64,000 bases of DNA from Anseranas semipalmata (Eukaryota > Chordata > Aves > Anseriformes > Anseranatidae), in assembly GCA_013399115.1 (NCBI GenBank), contig VXAA01000116.1, positions 320,322 to 384,321 on the forward strand, written 5' to 3'. Below, piece after piece: positions 52,010 through 63,286 of the stretch; position 1 is the stretch's first letter, and every line of letters begins with the position of its first letter. The position numbers and the translations under genes are program-made. The notes beneath the pieces are model-generated. The model was not told where the DNA came from. It saw nothing but the letters and a program-made list of their open reading frames with translations, and did no database searches.

Positions 52010-52460
52010 CATGCCAGCCCTTCTCCCGAAACCCTCCTCCAAAGCCCCGCTTTCCCTCCTCCCGCGGCCCTCCCTTCCCAAGCGGCCGCCGCCGCCCCCG
52101 TGCCCCGAGGGCCGTGCGCGGGGCCCGGCGGGACGGAGCCGCTGTCCCGGCGCCGGCTNGCAGCAACTACCGGAAGATCATGTTCATGTGGTCCTTTGAT
52201 AGCGGCCATGCGCCCCCGGCGATCGAGCCTGAGGTGAGGAGAGGGGCCTGCCCTCCCTGCCGCCAATGGCCGTCGCATTTCTCTAAGTAGTGGTATCTGG
52301 GGGGGAGGGGGGGGCTGTCCTTGGGTCCCCAGGGTTGCAGGCCTTTCCCCAAAAGTGTCTTCTGAGATGCGCTTTGGGAGCAGCCGCTGATGGCCTGTGC
52401 CCTCCGGAGGGGGCTCGGTGGCCCCCGGCACGTCAGCCTGTGGGGACTCGAGTGAAGCCT
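52010..52460 (+). promoter_or_regulatory. DPYS: CpG-rich block, probable DPYS promoter
   Basis: This block is strikingly G+C- and CpG-rich compared with everything else in the window, especially 52060-52240 with runs such as GCGGCCGCCGCCGC. It lies just upstream of the first conserved DPYS exon and is the only clear CpG island seen. A transcription start within it is inferred. One undetermined base lies at 52159. The antisense and sense open frames here are products of the low stop-codon density of G+C-rich DNA. Confidence 0.75.
52180..52233 (+). CDS. DPYS: possible DPYS upstream exon with in-frame N-terminal extension
   Basis: At the edge of the CpG block, an ATG at 52180 (A at -3) opens MFMWSFDSGHAPPAIEPE and meets a donor GAG|GTGAGG at 52233/52234. 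The next acceptor, TTCTAG at 53010-53015, continues GCT CCC and then the conserved DPYS start ATG at 53022, all in one frame. The frame is open upstream to a stop at 51895-51897, but with no earlier ATG. Either this is a real N-terminal extension or it is a 5'UTR exon and translation starts at 53022. The conserved mammalian protein begins at a position equivalent to 53022, which favours a UTR exon for the main form. The extension resembles no family I know. Confidence 0.4.
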
Positions 52461-53015
52461 GGTCCCTGCTCTCCTGGCCCCTCTGCTCAGGCAGGGCCCA
52501 CAGGCTCCCCAGCCACCTCCATGGAGAGCTCAGGTCACCCTTGGGCTCCCTGGCCAGCCTCATGGAGAGCTCATGTCACCCTTGGCTTCCTCAAACCACC
52601 GCAGGGAGCTCTGGTCATCTTTGGGCATCACAAATCCATGAATGGCCAGATTTCCAAAATGGCCCAGCATGTTTCAAACACCAGGGTGCACTGGGCAGCG
52701 CTGGAGCAAGCACCATGAGAACCCAGCTGGACTCTCTTGAAAGCCTGCCTCCCCCTTCCCATGGTAAAGAGAACTACAGTAGAAATGGCCAGAAGCAGGC
52801 TTTCTGCTTCAGCTCACTGCACTCGCTTGGTCGTTGGTGCTGCCCCAAAGGCAGTAGGTAGGTGGAGCTGCCAAAGGCCAAGGGGGCAATTCCTCTGATG
52901 TCTGTTTAAATATCCCTGTGTGTTGTGTGCTTAGGGCCATTTCCAGATAGCACTGGGCAGTGAGGTGCTCTCCAGCAAGAGCAATTTTCTGAGCTGAGTT
53001 GTTCTCGCCTTCTAG
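52234..53015 (+). other. DPYS: possible DPYS 5' intron
   Basis: A 782-bp interval between the GTGAGG donor and TTCTAG acceptor. It contains repeated near-copies of a short G/C-rich phrase (CATGGAGAGCTCA, at about 52520 and 52560). I see no other feature. If the upstream exon is not real, this is part of the 5' flank or UTR. Confidence 0.45.
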
Positions 53016-53276
53016 GCTCCCATGCCAAAGCAGCGACTTCTGATCAAAGGGGGAAAAGTTGTGAATGACGATGAATCTATGGAGGCTGATGTGTACGTCG
53101 AAGATGGAGTGGTGCAGCAAGTGGGACCAAACCTAAAACCCGAGCCCCCCACCGGACTCACCGTGCTGGATGCAACTGACAAGCTGGTGATCCCTGGAGG
53201 CATCGATACTCATACACACATGCAGTTCCCTTTTATGGGTAGCACGTCAAAAGATGACTTCTATACGGGCACAAAG
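53016..53276 (+). CDS. DPYS: DPYS first conserved coding exon (start ATG 53022)
   Basis: From the ATG at 53022 this exon encodes 85 residues of dihydropyrimidinase, the zinc enzyme that hydrolytically opens dihydrouracil and dihydrothymine in the second step of pyrimidine breakdown. It starts [17 protein letters not shown], aligning with the mammalian N-terminus one residue shorter. It reaches the [15 protein letters not shown] motif, whose two histidines (residues 64 and 66 here) bind the zinc pair. The small N-terminal beta-sandwich and the first barrel strand are encoded here. The exon ends on a complete codon (AAG) before GTGGGT, a slightly weak donor. The context of ATG 53022 is poor (C at -3), which leaves room for an upstream start. 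Confidence 0.95.
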
Positions 53277-56200
53277 GTGGGTGTACGCAACTGTGTCAGT
53301 GCACATATGCATGTCTGTGTGTACATCTGGGCTTTCTCAGAGATGTCTCTGCTGGTTATGCATATTAATGCTAACAGAGAGAAAAGAGTATCTGTCAAGC
53401 ACAGGCGATTGTTGCTGTCCCTTGGTTGGGCCATTGTAATATGCAGTCAGGGTACCCAGAGGTCCACCTTCCACCAGCATGTTATTTGGGTTCCTTCAGA
53501 GACTTTGCTGGCTGCAAGTAGCAAGCGTTAAGAACAGTCATTTACCTTGGCTGCCACCATGCCAAGTGCAACTTGCCTTGGTATGAGCTTCATGCTTTTC
53601 TGATCAAAGGTTAACCTAAAGCAACAGTTTAACTCCCCCAGTGTGTTGGGAGCACTTCTGTGGTAATTTGATCTTTCTCCTCTGTTAGCATGGGGGAATG
53701 CAAGTTTTTCATCTGTTGTTCACTTCTGTCCTTACTGTCTAGTGAATGTCCAGTTCAAATACGCTTTCTAAAAGTATCTCATTTCTCCCACTTACGTGCC
53801 TGGAGTTCTTTTTTTCAGATTTTTAGCTGATCTCATTATATTACCTGCATTGGCAGTGTATCAGTTATTAGTATTAACAGTGCATCATCTCTATACAGTA
53901 AAGATACTCATACAGAGCTCCCTGAAATTTGTAAGCTACTTTTGTTAAGTGCTTTGCTGTACAGGCTGAAATCCACAGAGGGGATCACATTGCCCTGTGA
54001 AATGGCTTGTCTGTTAGCCAGCATCCTCAGAGAGCCTGTTATAACCTGTCCCTCTCATGGCAGAACTGAGGTTTGCTGAAAACAAGAAAACAATAATGCA
54101 TCCCTTCTAAAGAAATAGATTTCACTGATCTTTTCTGATGTGCAAAATACTTATTTGCCTCTTTAAGATAGTTGAAGGTAAATTCAACTCATTTTAACAA
54201 ATGGTGTGATGGGTAACCACACAACTATTACAAACCTTTAAAGTTTGCAGTCCTGCTTAGATTGACCCTATTCTCTAACAAGGAAATTTCACTTCTTTCT
54301 TGCTCCATCATGTCATGAGGGTGTAAGCGGGATTGTCTGAGTGGCTTAATTGTACATTTCCATACTTGAACAAGGATTTGGCTTTTTTAAATGTTCTGCA
54401 CAAGAGTACTGGAGGCAGAACTACAAATGACCTGTATGTTATCCTTAAATCACTGTCACGTTTCTTTCACTAACAGTATTTACTCCAGTTCAAGATAGAT
54501 CTGCTGATGTTGGTGCTGTTATTTGGAATAGAAATATTTTACATTGCATAGCTTTAAGGACAAGAATTGTTCTTCTGAATGCACAGGGAAGTTATGGTGG
54601 CTCATTAAAATAGACTGCAATTATTCTGCAACACTTGGACAAAAATGATTTTGTCTGTCACAGCAGATCTTTTCTGCCATAGCTAAATGGCTACTCTACC
54701 AAACCTATCATGTCTTTCCAAGTCAGACATAGAATAAGATAGAAAAGGAAAACTACACTGAATCTCCACCTCCAGAACTGATAGCTGGCAAAGGATTTTA
54801 AAATTGATTGTTGGAATTTTTTTCCCCACCCTCAGTCTCTTCCTTAGCTATCTGGTAGAAATGAGGGAATCTGTTATTATATGGTCCTCACAACATATTT
54901 TAGTTATTGAAATGGGTTCCACAAGCAGTTTTTGGTCTTTGCACTGCTATTTGTGATAAATGGATAGAAAGAAAACCCAAGTCCCCAATGTCTGTTCTGC
55001 TTGTCTACAGACATCACAAATTAGGTTTCCTGGCTGAATGCAGTGCAGAATTAGATTTCTGGAATACTTAGTTTACATGATTTACAGTACAGAAATATGG
55101 TTAATATATAATATATAATAAATAATGGTTTTTTTTTTTCATTTTTTTGCAACAATCCTTTATTTCTCTTTGAAGACCATTCTTTAAAGTGCCTCCATTG
55201 ACATTAAAGAGAATCAAAGATTCAGACTAATTCAAATTTAGGTGCCTACGCTATGAAATCCCAAATTAGGGGAGATAAATTCCTTGCTAACTTGCAAAAA
55301 AAGTACTAGTAATTTGAATTGGCATGTAGGTTTTTTGAATACTTCTTTGCACTGGAGGCATTGGGCAGAGAAACTCCAAAACACAGACTGCATACACAAA
55401 ACAATATGTCCAGGTAGCCACTTAGGTGGCTAACAGAAAACTCTAGATCCAGTCTAGTGATCAGATGTCACAAAGTTAGATATTGTAGACCTTCTTGACC
55501 CAGGTCAAAGTGTGGAATGTATTCAGAGTTGTTTTCCCAAGGTCATCATCTAACAAATATCTTGGCAGGAGAATCATAGGGGCAAATTTGTGTTCCAACT
55601 ATTGCAGAATATGCTACAGGGATAAGCTAATATTTATCCATTCATTCAAATAAATAAAGGCATGGAATACTTCTATTTACAAGTGTTATGGGAAAAAAAG
55701 AGACTTTGGTTGGAATTGTGTAACCTGTGACTTTTTTTTTCCTTCAGGCTCACAAATATTCTTTAATTTTAAATCCTGTTTAACAATTAAGAAACCAAGA
55801 TGTTTTGTCTGAAAAAAGGGTGACAGTTTGAACAACTTTTCTTGGAGGCAGTGTATTGTTGAATTCATCACAGATTCACAAATGTTTATATCACTCTCCA
55901 AACTTCTTTTTTGCAAAATATACTGACATATTTGCAATTTTGCTTCTGATTGCTAAGAGAAGACAATTATTTGAGATGTACAAAACACAATTTGTTACAA
56001 AAAAAAAAAAAAAAGTCTTCACCTGCATGGAGTCAAGCCAAATATTTTTTCTTAATTCAAAGAAATATTAGAACTTTATAAAGAAGGATCCATGAGCTTT
56101 AATGAGGCAGAGTCAAACAAGCAGCTTTTAGAGAAAGAAGGAATAAACTGGTTGATATAGAAATAGAGTAATATAGCATGAATTTAAACTGTGTATATTT

Positions 56201-57069
56201 TGATCTGAATAGGTTGTACCTGTTATGCAAAGGGATGTTGTTCGGACCAATAGAGAGAATTTCTCTGGCTTATTTGGAAGAGAGCAATAATTACAGCAAA
56301 GAAATTGCCTTATTGGATCCATTTTCAGTAGTCCAGGATCTGGTTTATGACAGTGACTACCAAAGAACCTTCAAAGGAAGAAAAAGTAGCATTCAATTGT
56401 CTGTAAAGGAGAGTGAAAATTCTTTGTTAAAAAGCAACTTTAATCCTCATAACTCATGTAAAATAAGATTCTATATACTTGCAGATATTTATATGGAGGC
56501 TGTAAATATCTCAGCCTTTTTGGAAATCTGCTATACAGTTTTCCTAAATTGTACTCTGCCAGTAACAAAAATAATTTCAAAACACTTTTTAAATCCTTTT
56601 GGTGTTAGACAAGAGTTTAGGGATTTTCACACTGGATTTTTAAACTTTTTTTTTTCCATTGTGTATCTGTCCCTTAATACTTTCCTGTTACACAGGCTTG
56701 TTTTTTCAACTACGTAGACTCTGAGGAAGCATATCTCAAGTTGATTGTGGTCTTCTGGTGTTCTTCTTTCTCTGTGATCTCATCCACTTAAGGATACTCA
56801 CTGATGCATGCTGCTGACTATTTTCCAAATCTTTGGTAGGATTGTAAGTGCAAAAACTTCCTTCTCAAAAGAACATCCTTCGGAAAGGAACCAAAATTAA
56901 TGTTGCTAATCATTTTGCAAGATCAGACTTCATTCAAGAAAACTCTACATAGACTTTTGGCTTTTCAGTGTATCAAGATGTAATTGTTAGACAGCAAATC
57001 AGAGAGGGTAGGAGGAACTATGCATTATTATTCTCATTGATTGCTAAATATTAACTTTTTTGCTTTCAG
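53277..57069 (+). other. DPYS: DPYS intron 1 (between conserved exons)
   Basis: A 3.8-kb intron with an A+T-rich interior, poly-T near 55130-55139 and poly-A at 55999-56014. It contains an unexplained 179-codon open frame at 56178-56717 (see findings). No repeat family is recognised. Confidence 0.85.
56178..56717 (+). other. unassigned 179-codon open frame in DPYS intron
   Basis: The frame runs from ATG 56178 to the stop at 56715-56717 in A+T-rich DNA where stops are frequent. The first hundred or so residues look mixed and soluble (for example ERISLAYLEESNNYSKEIA). The last 80 are hydrophobic and Phe-rich, typical of translated T-rich DNA. I recognise no family, and no promoter, intron or poly(A) context is apparent. 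It may be chance, or part of an old mobile element or retrocopy. Confidence 0.2.
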
Positions 57070-57228
57070 GCTGCTGTTGCAGGAGGCACCACTATGATCA
57101 TCGACTTTGCTGTTCCTCAGAAAGGCTCCTCTCTTATTGAAGCCTTTGATACATGGAAAAGTTGGGCAGACCCTAAAGTCTGCTGTGATTATTCATTGCA
57201 TGTGGCAGTTACATGGTGGAGCAACAAG
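57070..57228 (+). CDS. DPYS: DPYS coding exon 2
   Basis: This 159-bp exon, phase 0 at both ends, encodes 53 residues: [38 protein letters not shown] and [14 protein letters not shown]. The sequence matches the segment after the HTH motif in mammalian dihydropyrimidinase, including GGTTMIIDF. It is flanked by TTTCAG and GTAGAC. No frameshift or stop is present. Confidence 0.97.
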
Positions 57229-59445
57229 GTAGACACAATCGCTGATTTTCAATTCCATGTACTCGTACACCTGCCTTCAACAAGTCCTCAGGTGGAAAAT
57301 GTAGTTTGCTTACAGCCTTATAGTTAGTGCATTTTTGTGTGGGCAAACTACGTTTGGAATAGTCCACACCTTTATAAAGTATGTGTATTTGTAAAAAAAA
57401 AAAAAAAAAAAGCCTGCGGATAACCTACATCCTTGGATAATATTGCACAAAGTTAAAGGAAAAGGAAGCAAGTTGTGCAAGGTCAAGACCAGCCAGACCA
57501 AAAGGGGCAAGAGGTGTTTGCATAAATTTTGCCTTTTTTTCACCTGAACACTTAATAATCTACATTCCTGTTAAGTCTCAGCGTGGGGGTAGGTGTGGGG
57601 TATTAATAAGGGTATATATGAGAAATATGGCAATTAATTTTATTTGCAAAGGAAGAGTTTTAATCCTGAGTGACTGCAGTAATACTTCCTTAAAGTAAAG
57701 CAGAATCAGAGGCAAGAATTTCTTAAAGGTGAGATTATCTAGAAAATCTTTAAGGAACTTAAGTATGGGAGAATCATCCTTGTGGTGTGAATGTTTGCTG
57801 ATTGCCTGAAAGCTTTACTGAGGAAATGAACTTTTCATGTGCTTGACATCTATCTGAACATGACCCATGTTATACAAGACCACTTTGGATCCTTAGAGAA
57901 CTTGCATCGGTACGTAGATACACTAACTAAATTCCATTTTTAAGTATGAAGTATGAGTACTTCCTCTAATTTTTAACTTTAAAAATACATAAACCAAAGC
58001 CTTCACTCTGCAAACACTCCATCTTTGGTATTCTGTGCACTGAACACTAAATAGACTGACTCCAACTTCTAGCTTAGAGCAAAGACATGAAATAAATTCT
58101 CCGATGAAGTCTGAGGAATAAGCATTCAAAATAGCCTTAGTAGAGAAGAGTGGAATTACGCTGAAAATTCTAATAAAACTAGAGAAGTGTAAATCAGTGA
58201 AGTGCTCTGTTTTGTGTTAAGAAATTAACTGCTTTTAAAGGCCAACATTGAAAGAAATAGAAAGGTGTGATGTTTTGTAGCCATAAAAGACCTGGATAAA
58301 GTAGTTGAAGACTTTGGTATTTCATACTCTTCTCATTTGCTATCAAATTCTCAGGATTTAAAGTCTTGGTTAAAATCATGCATTCTTTAGAATGCCTCCC
58401 CTTAGTAGTAGTAATTTGTGAAAAAGAAAATAAATAAAAAAGAAATGTTAGCTTTTTGCTTCCACATTTGTGCCAGAGTAGGGCCTTAAGTCAGGTAATT
58501 GTTTGTTTGATAATTCCCAATAAAGCTAATGCTCCCACCACTCCCCCAGGTGAATCCAGAAATTTTTCCATATTTTTTTATTAATCTCTAACCTTTCTTG
58601 GGCAGATCCAAACATATTATTAGAGAGAAGATGAAACACAATGTTTTACTTTTTTTCAGAAGAAACACATGGAAACTGTAATAGCATCATAGATGCACAC
58701 CAAGTGCTGTCACCATCATTTTAATGGGAAGGGAGAGCCAAAGTTAGTTAATGGATAGTTCTACCTAAGCAACTGCACAAGAAACCTTTGGGCTAAAATC
58801 TACATCTTTCTTTCTTCCTTGGGATATAATATTTTGCTTCACAAACTCAAGCAGAAGCAGGGAATCTTATTAAGAAGTACATATAAGACAGAAAGCAGGC
58901 TTGCATATAGAGTTTTAGAGATACTTAGTTTGGGGACAAAATATTTCAAGGGGCTGTGTGTGTATTATTTAGCATCAGGACGCAGCTCTAGAAGATAAGA
59001 ACCTTTCTGTCACTGTCATTTGCCAGGAGCTGAAGCCTGTTAGGATTCAATTTTGAAAATCAAATTTGCACAAATCTCCATGCTCCGTGTTACAGGTTGG
59101 ATACGTAGATGTTGGTATTGGACAGTGTTTTCAACATCAGTAGGTTTTCATTGGAATAAAATTCTACTTCATTGTCTTTTTTAAAAAGCATTCTCTTTCT
59201 ATTAGTTTGTGCCTCCAATATCTGCACTGCAGTGGGGCTGGTTTGTATACTTTGAGAAGCAATTTGATGCAAGAGGAATAGTATAAATCAGCCTTTAAAT
59301 GTGTGACTTGGACTGTTTGGACTGAATATATGTTTGATGGGTGAGTAAAGGCTGGTTGTTGGTTCATACATCCAATTTCTTTGTAGAAAGTTAACAGATA
59401 AAATTTTATATTGCTATTTTGTTAGAATTGCTCACTGTCTTTCAG
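57229..59445 (+). other. DPYS: DPYS intron 2
   Basis: A 2.2-kb A+T-rich intron with a 19-base A run at 57393-57411. It ends in TGTCTTTCAG. I recognise nothing else in it. Confidence 0.85.
57393..57411. repeat. poly-A tract (19)
   Basis: An uninterrupted A run in DPYS intron 2 with no recognisable element body beside it. Confidence 0.85.
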
Positions 59446-59625
59446 GTGAAGGAAGAAATGAAAAGTCTTGCTCAGAACAAAGGTGTCAACTCCTTCAAGA
59501 TGTTTATGGCCTATAAAGATGTATACATGCTCAGTGATGAGGAATTATATGCAGCCTTTTCCTACTGTAAGGAACTTGGAACAGTTGCTCAAGTCCATGC
59601 AGAGAATGGCGAGCTGATTGCACAG
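59446..59625 (+). CDS. DPYS: DPYS coding exon 3 (carboxylated lysine and zinc histidine)
   Basis: This exon has 180 bp, phase 0 at both ends, 60 residues. It carries [13 protein letters not shown], whose lysine (residue 156 counted from ATG 53022; human 159) is the carboxylated bridging ligand of the two zincs. It also carries [12 protein letters not shown], whose histidine 189 (human 192) binds zinc. The constant offset of 3 from human numbering at all four sites examined shows that no residue is lost between them. Splice sites are TTTCAG and GTAGGC. Confidence 0.97.
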
Positions 59626-60739
59626 GTAGGCATTTGACATTTTATCTATCAAAGAGAGGAATATAACTGATGCTGTTATCTAAGCACTTCAGTAGATTAT
59701 TGTAACATAGGGAAAGGCATTTTCCCCCTGTTTAACTTCCAGGGAACTGAAAGCAAATATCTTGTCCAAGATCCCAAACGATGCTTGTGGTGGGCCAAGA
59801 AATTGTAACCTGGAGTACTAGGTTCAGGACAGACAGGAAGGAAATTGACCTGTTATAATGAGATTTATACTTACAGAATAACATACATACTTGCAATATA
59901 ATATATATACTTGGCTGACGAAGAAAGCATCAATCAGAGCCTGACCATGGGCCAGGCTGAAGGGGGAACACTTGGCCAGGTATTTACATGTCAGGTGTAT
60001 GATGCTTGGTCTCTCCAAACGTGGTCAGCTCATCTAACAGGAGCAAGTCCAGAAGTACAGAGGAAGCTTCTCTGGGCACAAAAGTCTCAAGGCAGCTCTG
60101 TGCACAGTTAGCCTCACTTCACACTTGGTGCTACTGTCTCAGTGCTATGTGGAGGCACTGGGAGTATACGTATAGTCTGATGTCTTTGAGTTTCTTCAAC
60201 TATTCTAGTCAAAAGTGCTTTGATTCTGCCCCAGGTCCTATAACAGAAGTGAATTTATTGCTAAGTAATCCCAAATCAGCCAAGCATGAGCTCCTGGAAT
60301 AAGGTAGGAACAAAATCTTATGCCTCGTAAAACTTCAGAGCCTCATTCAGAGGCTCTTGATGTGTATCTTTGTGCTTAGTAAGGATCTTTCAGTTTTTTT
60401 CCAAAGAGAGGTTAGTATTGTCATCTCAGTTACTCGCTGCGATCATTTTGGATACACAAATTGATACAAAATTAGAATTTTCCAAAGCAGTGATTTACCT
60501 CTGAAAGCCAGTGGAGCGTGTTCTCTCAAGTCTTAGGCATTCTGAAACCTGTCTTTATTGAGAGATATATTGGATTTCAGGTAGCACAACAATAACTCCT
60601 CTGAAATGGAAAACATCATAACTGACTTGTTCTTTCTCAAACTAACTGCAGTGGCTGTTTTAGGATCCTTTTGGCTGGCTGCATGTTCACAACACCATGG
60701 TTGCTCTTTAACTGACTCTTAAATGTCTTTTATGTCCAG
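59626..60739 (+). other. DPYS: DPYS intron 3
   Basis: A 1.1-kb intron with a MIR-like remnant in its first 200 bases. The remainder is unremarkable. Confidence 0.85.
59683..59822 (+). mobile_element. MIR-like SINE remnant
   Basis: The order of landmarks matches the amniote MIR core: a GGGAACTGAAAG block (compare the MIR GGAAACTGAGGC), CTTGTCCAAGATC, TGGTGGGCCAAGAAATTG and then ACCTGGAGTACTAGGTTC. Divergence is high, as expected for an ancient element. The call rests on remembered consensus only and boundaries are approximate. Confidence 0.5.
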
Positions 60740-60929
60740 AATGCAAAGAAGATGCTGGCAATGGGAATAACTGGTCCTGAAGGGCATATGCTCTCACGTC
60801 CAGAGGAAGTGGAAGCTGAAGCTACACAGAGAGCAATTACCATAGCAAACGCTGTAAACTGCCCCCTTTTTGTAGTCCATATAATGAGTAAATCTGCAGC
60901 AAGGGTGGTAACCAATGCACGAAGAGAAG
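60740..60929 (+). CDS. DPYS: DPYS coding exon 4
   Basis: The exon is 190 bp: 63 codons plus the first base of a glycine codon, before GTAAAAG. It encodes [40 protein letters not shown] and [17 protein letters not shown]. Histidine 245 (human 248) is the next zinc ligand. The remaining ligand, an aspartate in a TGTDNC motif of the mammalian enzyme, must be encoded further right and is not in the window. The gene is therefore truncated by the window edge, roughly at its midpoint (262 of about 515 residues); nothing suggests a broken gene. Confidence 0.97.
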
Positions 60930-61055
60930 GTAAAAGTCCTAATTCATTTATGCTTTGGCCATGGCATTAGAGGAGGGGGCATTAGTGTCCTTCTCAGCAT
61001 GAGTGCCTTAACCCTCAAAACACGGGTGTTCTTCTTGGAATGGGATGTCTAAACT

Positions 61056-61080
61056 CTGTGTGTGTGTGTATGTGTGTGTG
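61056..61080. repeat. (TG)n microsatellite
   Basis: TG units interrupted once by TA, read directly in DPYS intron 4. Confidence 0.9.
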
Positions 61081-61439
61081 TTGTGGGGCCCAAGGGGAGC
61101 TAAGCAGTGTGGCAGAACAGCAGCTGGGATTGAGACTATCCCCAGAACAACCTTTTTCTCCTTCATATTACACCTCCACTGTTGAAGTAATGGCCAGGAC
61201 AGCATTGCATTAAAAATAATGTGACCAGTCCAAGACAATGTATGCACTGCTGTTCCCCTCCCTTGAGTTACAGTCTTCAAGCCTTTACCAGCCATTTAGG
61301 TGAGAAGTTCTGCAACAGTGACCACTCCATATTTTTACAGACAGTGCCATTACATGACTCCCTTCCCTCCAGGGAAGGGTTTCTCAGGCCATACACTGCA
61401 GGGTTCATAAACAGTTCTGGCCAGCCAAGGGAGCCTGAC

Positions 61440-61467
61440 CCTCCTGGCCATTTGTTGGGCCAGGAGG
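61440..61467. repeat. perfect 10-bp inverted repeat
   Basis: The arms CCTCCTGGCC and GGCCAGGAGG enclose an 8-base loop. The G+C-rich stem could fold in RNA or DNA. There is no sign that it belongs to a miRNA or a transposon. Confidence 0.75.
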
Positions 61468-62721
61468 CCCAACAGCAGCCTGCAAGCTGTGGGGATTCAG
61501 GTTGTTCTATATGCTCATCTGTAAGTTCACCCAGAGCTGCCTGGAACCACAGCACTATGTGGGGACATTATGTGAGTGGAAGGAGTAGGACAGAGGACAT
61601 GATTTGGAGGGCCTGAATCCTTATGGGTCATCTGTCCCTGTTGTCTTTTCATCTGACCTAATATGAAATGCATGCAGACCTCAGTTTCCTCACTTCTTGA
61701 CTTTAGATAATGCTTTTGCTAGCAGCATAGATTATTAATATCAAAATGCAGGGTTTGAGATCTTGGACAAAAGTGCAATCAAAACCAGCCTGACATCATT
61801 ATGCTAAAATAGATGGATATGTTTATGTGAAATATGTATTGATCATGACTTCTACAGTAAGACTTTTCTGTAATTCAAGTTTATAAGGTAATCTTACCAG
61901 CATATGGTTTAGTAGCACATTTTTTGGTACTGTGCTATGTTAGATTTCTCCACTAGATGACAGTGCTGCTGGTAATGTGGATTGTATGCATCAGTTTACT
62001 GTTATTTGTACATTCATAGGTGTGGTGACAACATTAACTACAAGAAGCTGTAACAACAGTTAAAATACCCAGATTAAAGACAAAACACTGGCTGTGAACA
62101 TAAAATACCTAAGACAGGAGGTGGTGTTTTATAACACACTAATCAAGTACAAAATTCTATGCTGATAGTAAATACTGTAAAATATTGTTAGGCTCGTGTG
62201 GTAAGAATATTCTGCAGTGCCAGTATGATAAATGACTTCATAGCAGTATGCTTCTTCAATGTGTAAAAAGAAGAAATGGGTACAACTTATACTTATTGTT
62301 GTGCAAATTACATTTAATAGCTTCCTGGGTTCATACAGTCAGAATTGTCAAAATGCCTGCATTTATGCATCGCAACATATAACATCTCACCATAATTAAT
62401 TTCTATGTTCATGGGAGTGTATATCTTAGGAGACAGAAATCTAGAATTGATTAAGAAATTTCCAAAGAGAGCTAATGTACCACAAAGATAGGTAAAAACA
62501 GTTACAAGTTTTAGTGAGACTGATCTATATAAATTCTGGCAATTAGAAATCCACTGTTGTTGTTATTTTCAGTAAAAGTTATTTTCCATTCTTCAGTTAA
62601 AAGTGATATTGCAAAATGAGGAGTTCCAGACAAAAAAAAAACACAAACAAACAACAACAAAAAAAAAACTTGAATTCTCAAAATATTGTATAAATGATAT
62701 AAATAAAACTGGCAAAGTATT

Positions 62722-63286
62722 GCCAGCAGATGGAGAGACGTGATCCTTCCTCTCTACTCAGCGCTATTGAAGCTACACCTGGAGTGCTGTGTCCAGTTCT
62801 GGGCCCCCCACTACAAGACAGACCTGGACATACTGGAAAGAGTCCAGTGGAGGGCTGCCAAGATGATCAAACAACCAGAGCACCTCTGCTAAGAGGAGAG
62901 GCTGAGAGAGCTGGGACTGTTCAGCCTGGAGAAGAGGAGGCTCAGGGGGAATCTCATCAATGTCTATAAATACCTGAAGGAAGGGTACAGAAAGGATGGA
63001 GCCAGGCTATTTTCAGTAGTGCCCAGTGCCAGGACAAGAGGCAGTGGGCACAAACTGGAACATAGGAGGCTTCCTCCGAACATCAGGCAGCACTTCTGTG
63101 CTGTGCGGGTGACGGAGACCTAGCACAGGTTGCCCAGAGAGGCTGTGGAGTCTCCACCTTGGAAGCCTTCAAAAGCTGCCTGGGCATGGTCCTGGGCAAC
63201 CTGTTCTAGATGTCCCTGCTTGAGCAGGGGTGGGACCAGGTGGCCTCCAGAGGTCCCTGCCAAACTCAGCCATTCTGGGATTCTGT
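62722..63286 (+). mobile_element. CR1 LINE, 5'-truncated 3' end
   Basis: About 565 bases contain the usual landmarks in order: the end of the reverse-transcriptase ORF (CTACTCAGCGCTATTGAAGC, GGAGTGCTGTGTCCAGTTCT), GGACTGTTCAGCCTGGAGAA, GGCAGTGGGCACAAACTGGA, GTTGCCCAGAGAGGCTGTGG, TTGAGCAGGGGTGGGACCAG, CCAGAGGTCCCTGCCAA, and the terminal ATTCTGGGATTCTGT, a degenerate form of the CR1 8-bp tail repeat. The reading frame is broken by stops. It is moderately diverged, sense-oriented in DPYS intron 4, and has A-rich DNA on both sides. Confidence 0.93.

Noticed and set aside
52009..52563. 184-codon antisense open frame over the DPYS CpG block
   Set aside because: G+C-rich DNA has few stop codons, the frame crosses an undetermined base, and the translation is low-complexity Pro/Gly/Arg with no recognisable domain.
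55440..55600. Possible second SINE remnant (CCCAAGGTCATCATC)
   Set aside because: One phrase only; the surrounding order of landmarks does not fit MIR.
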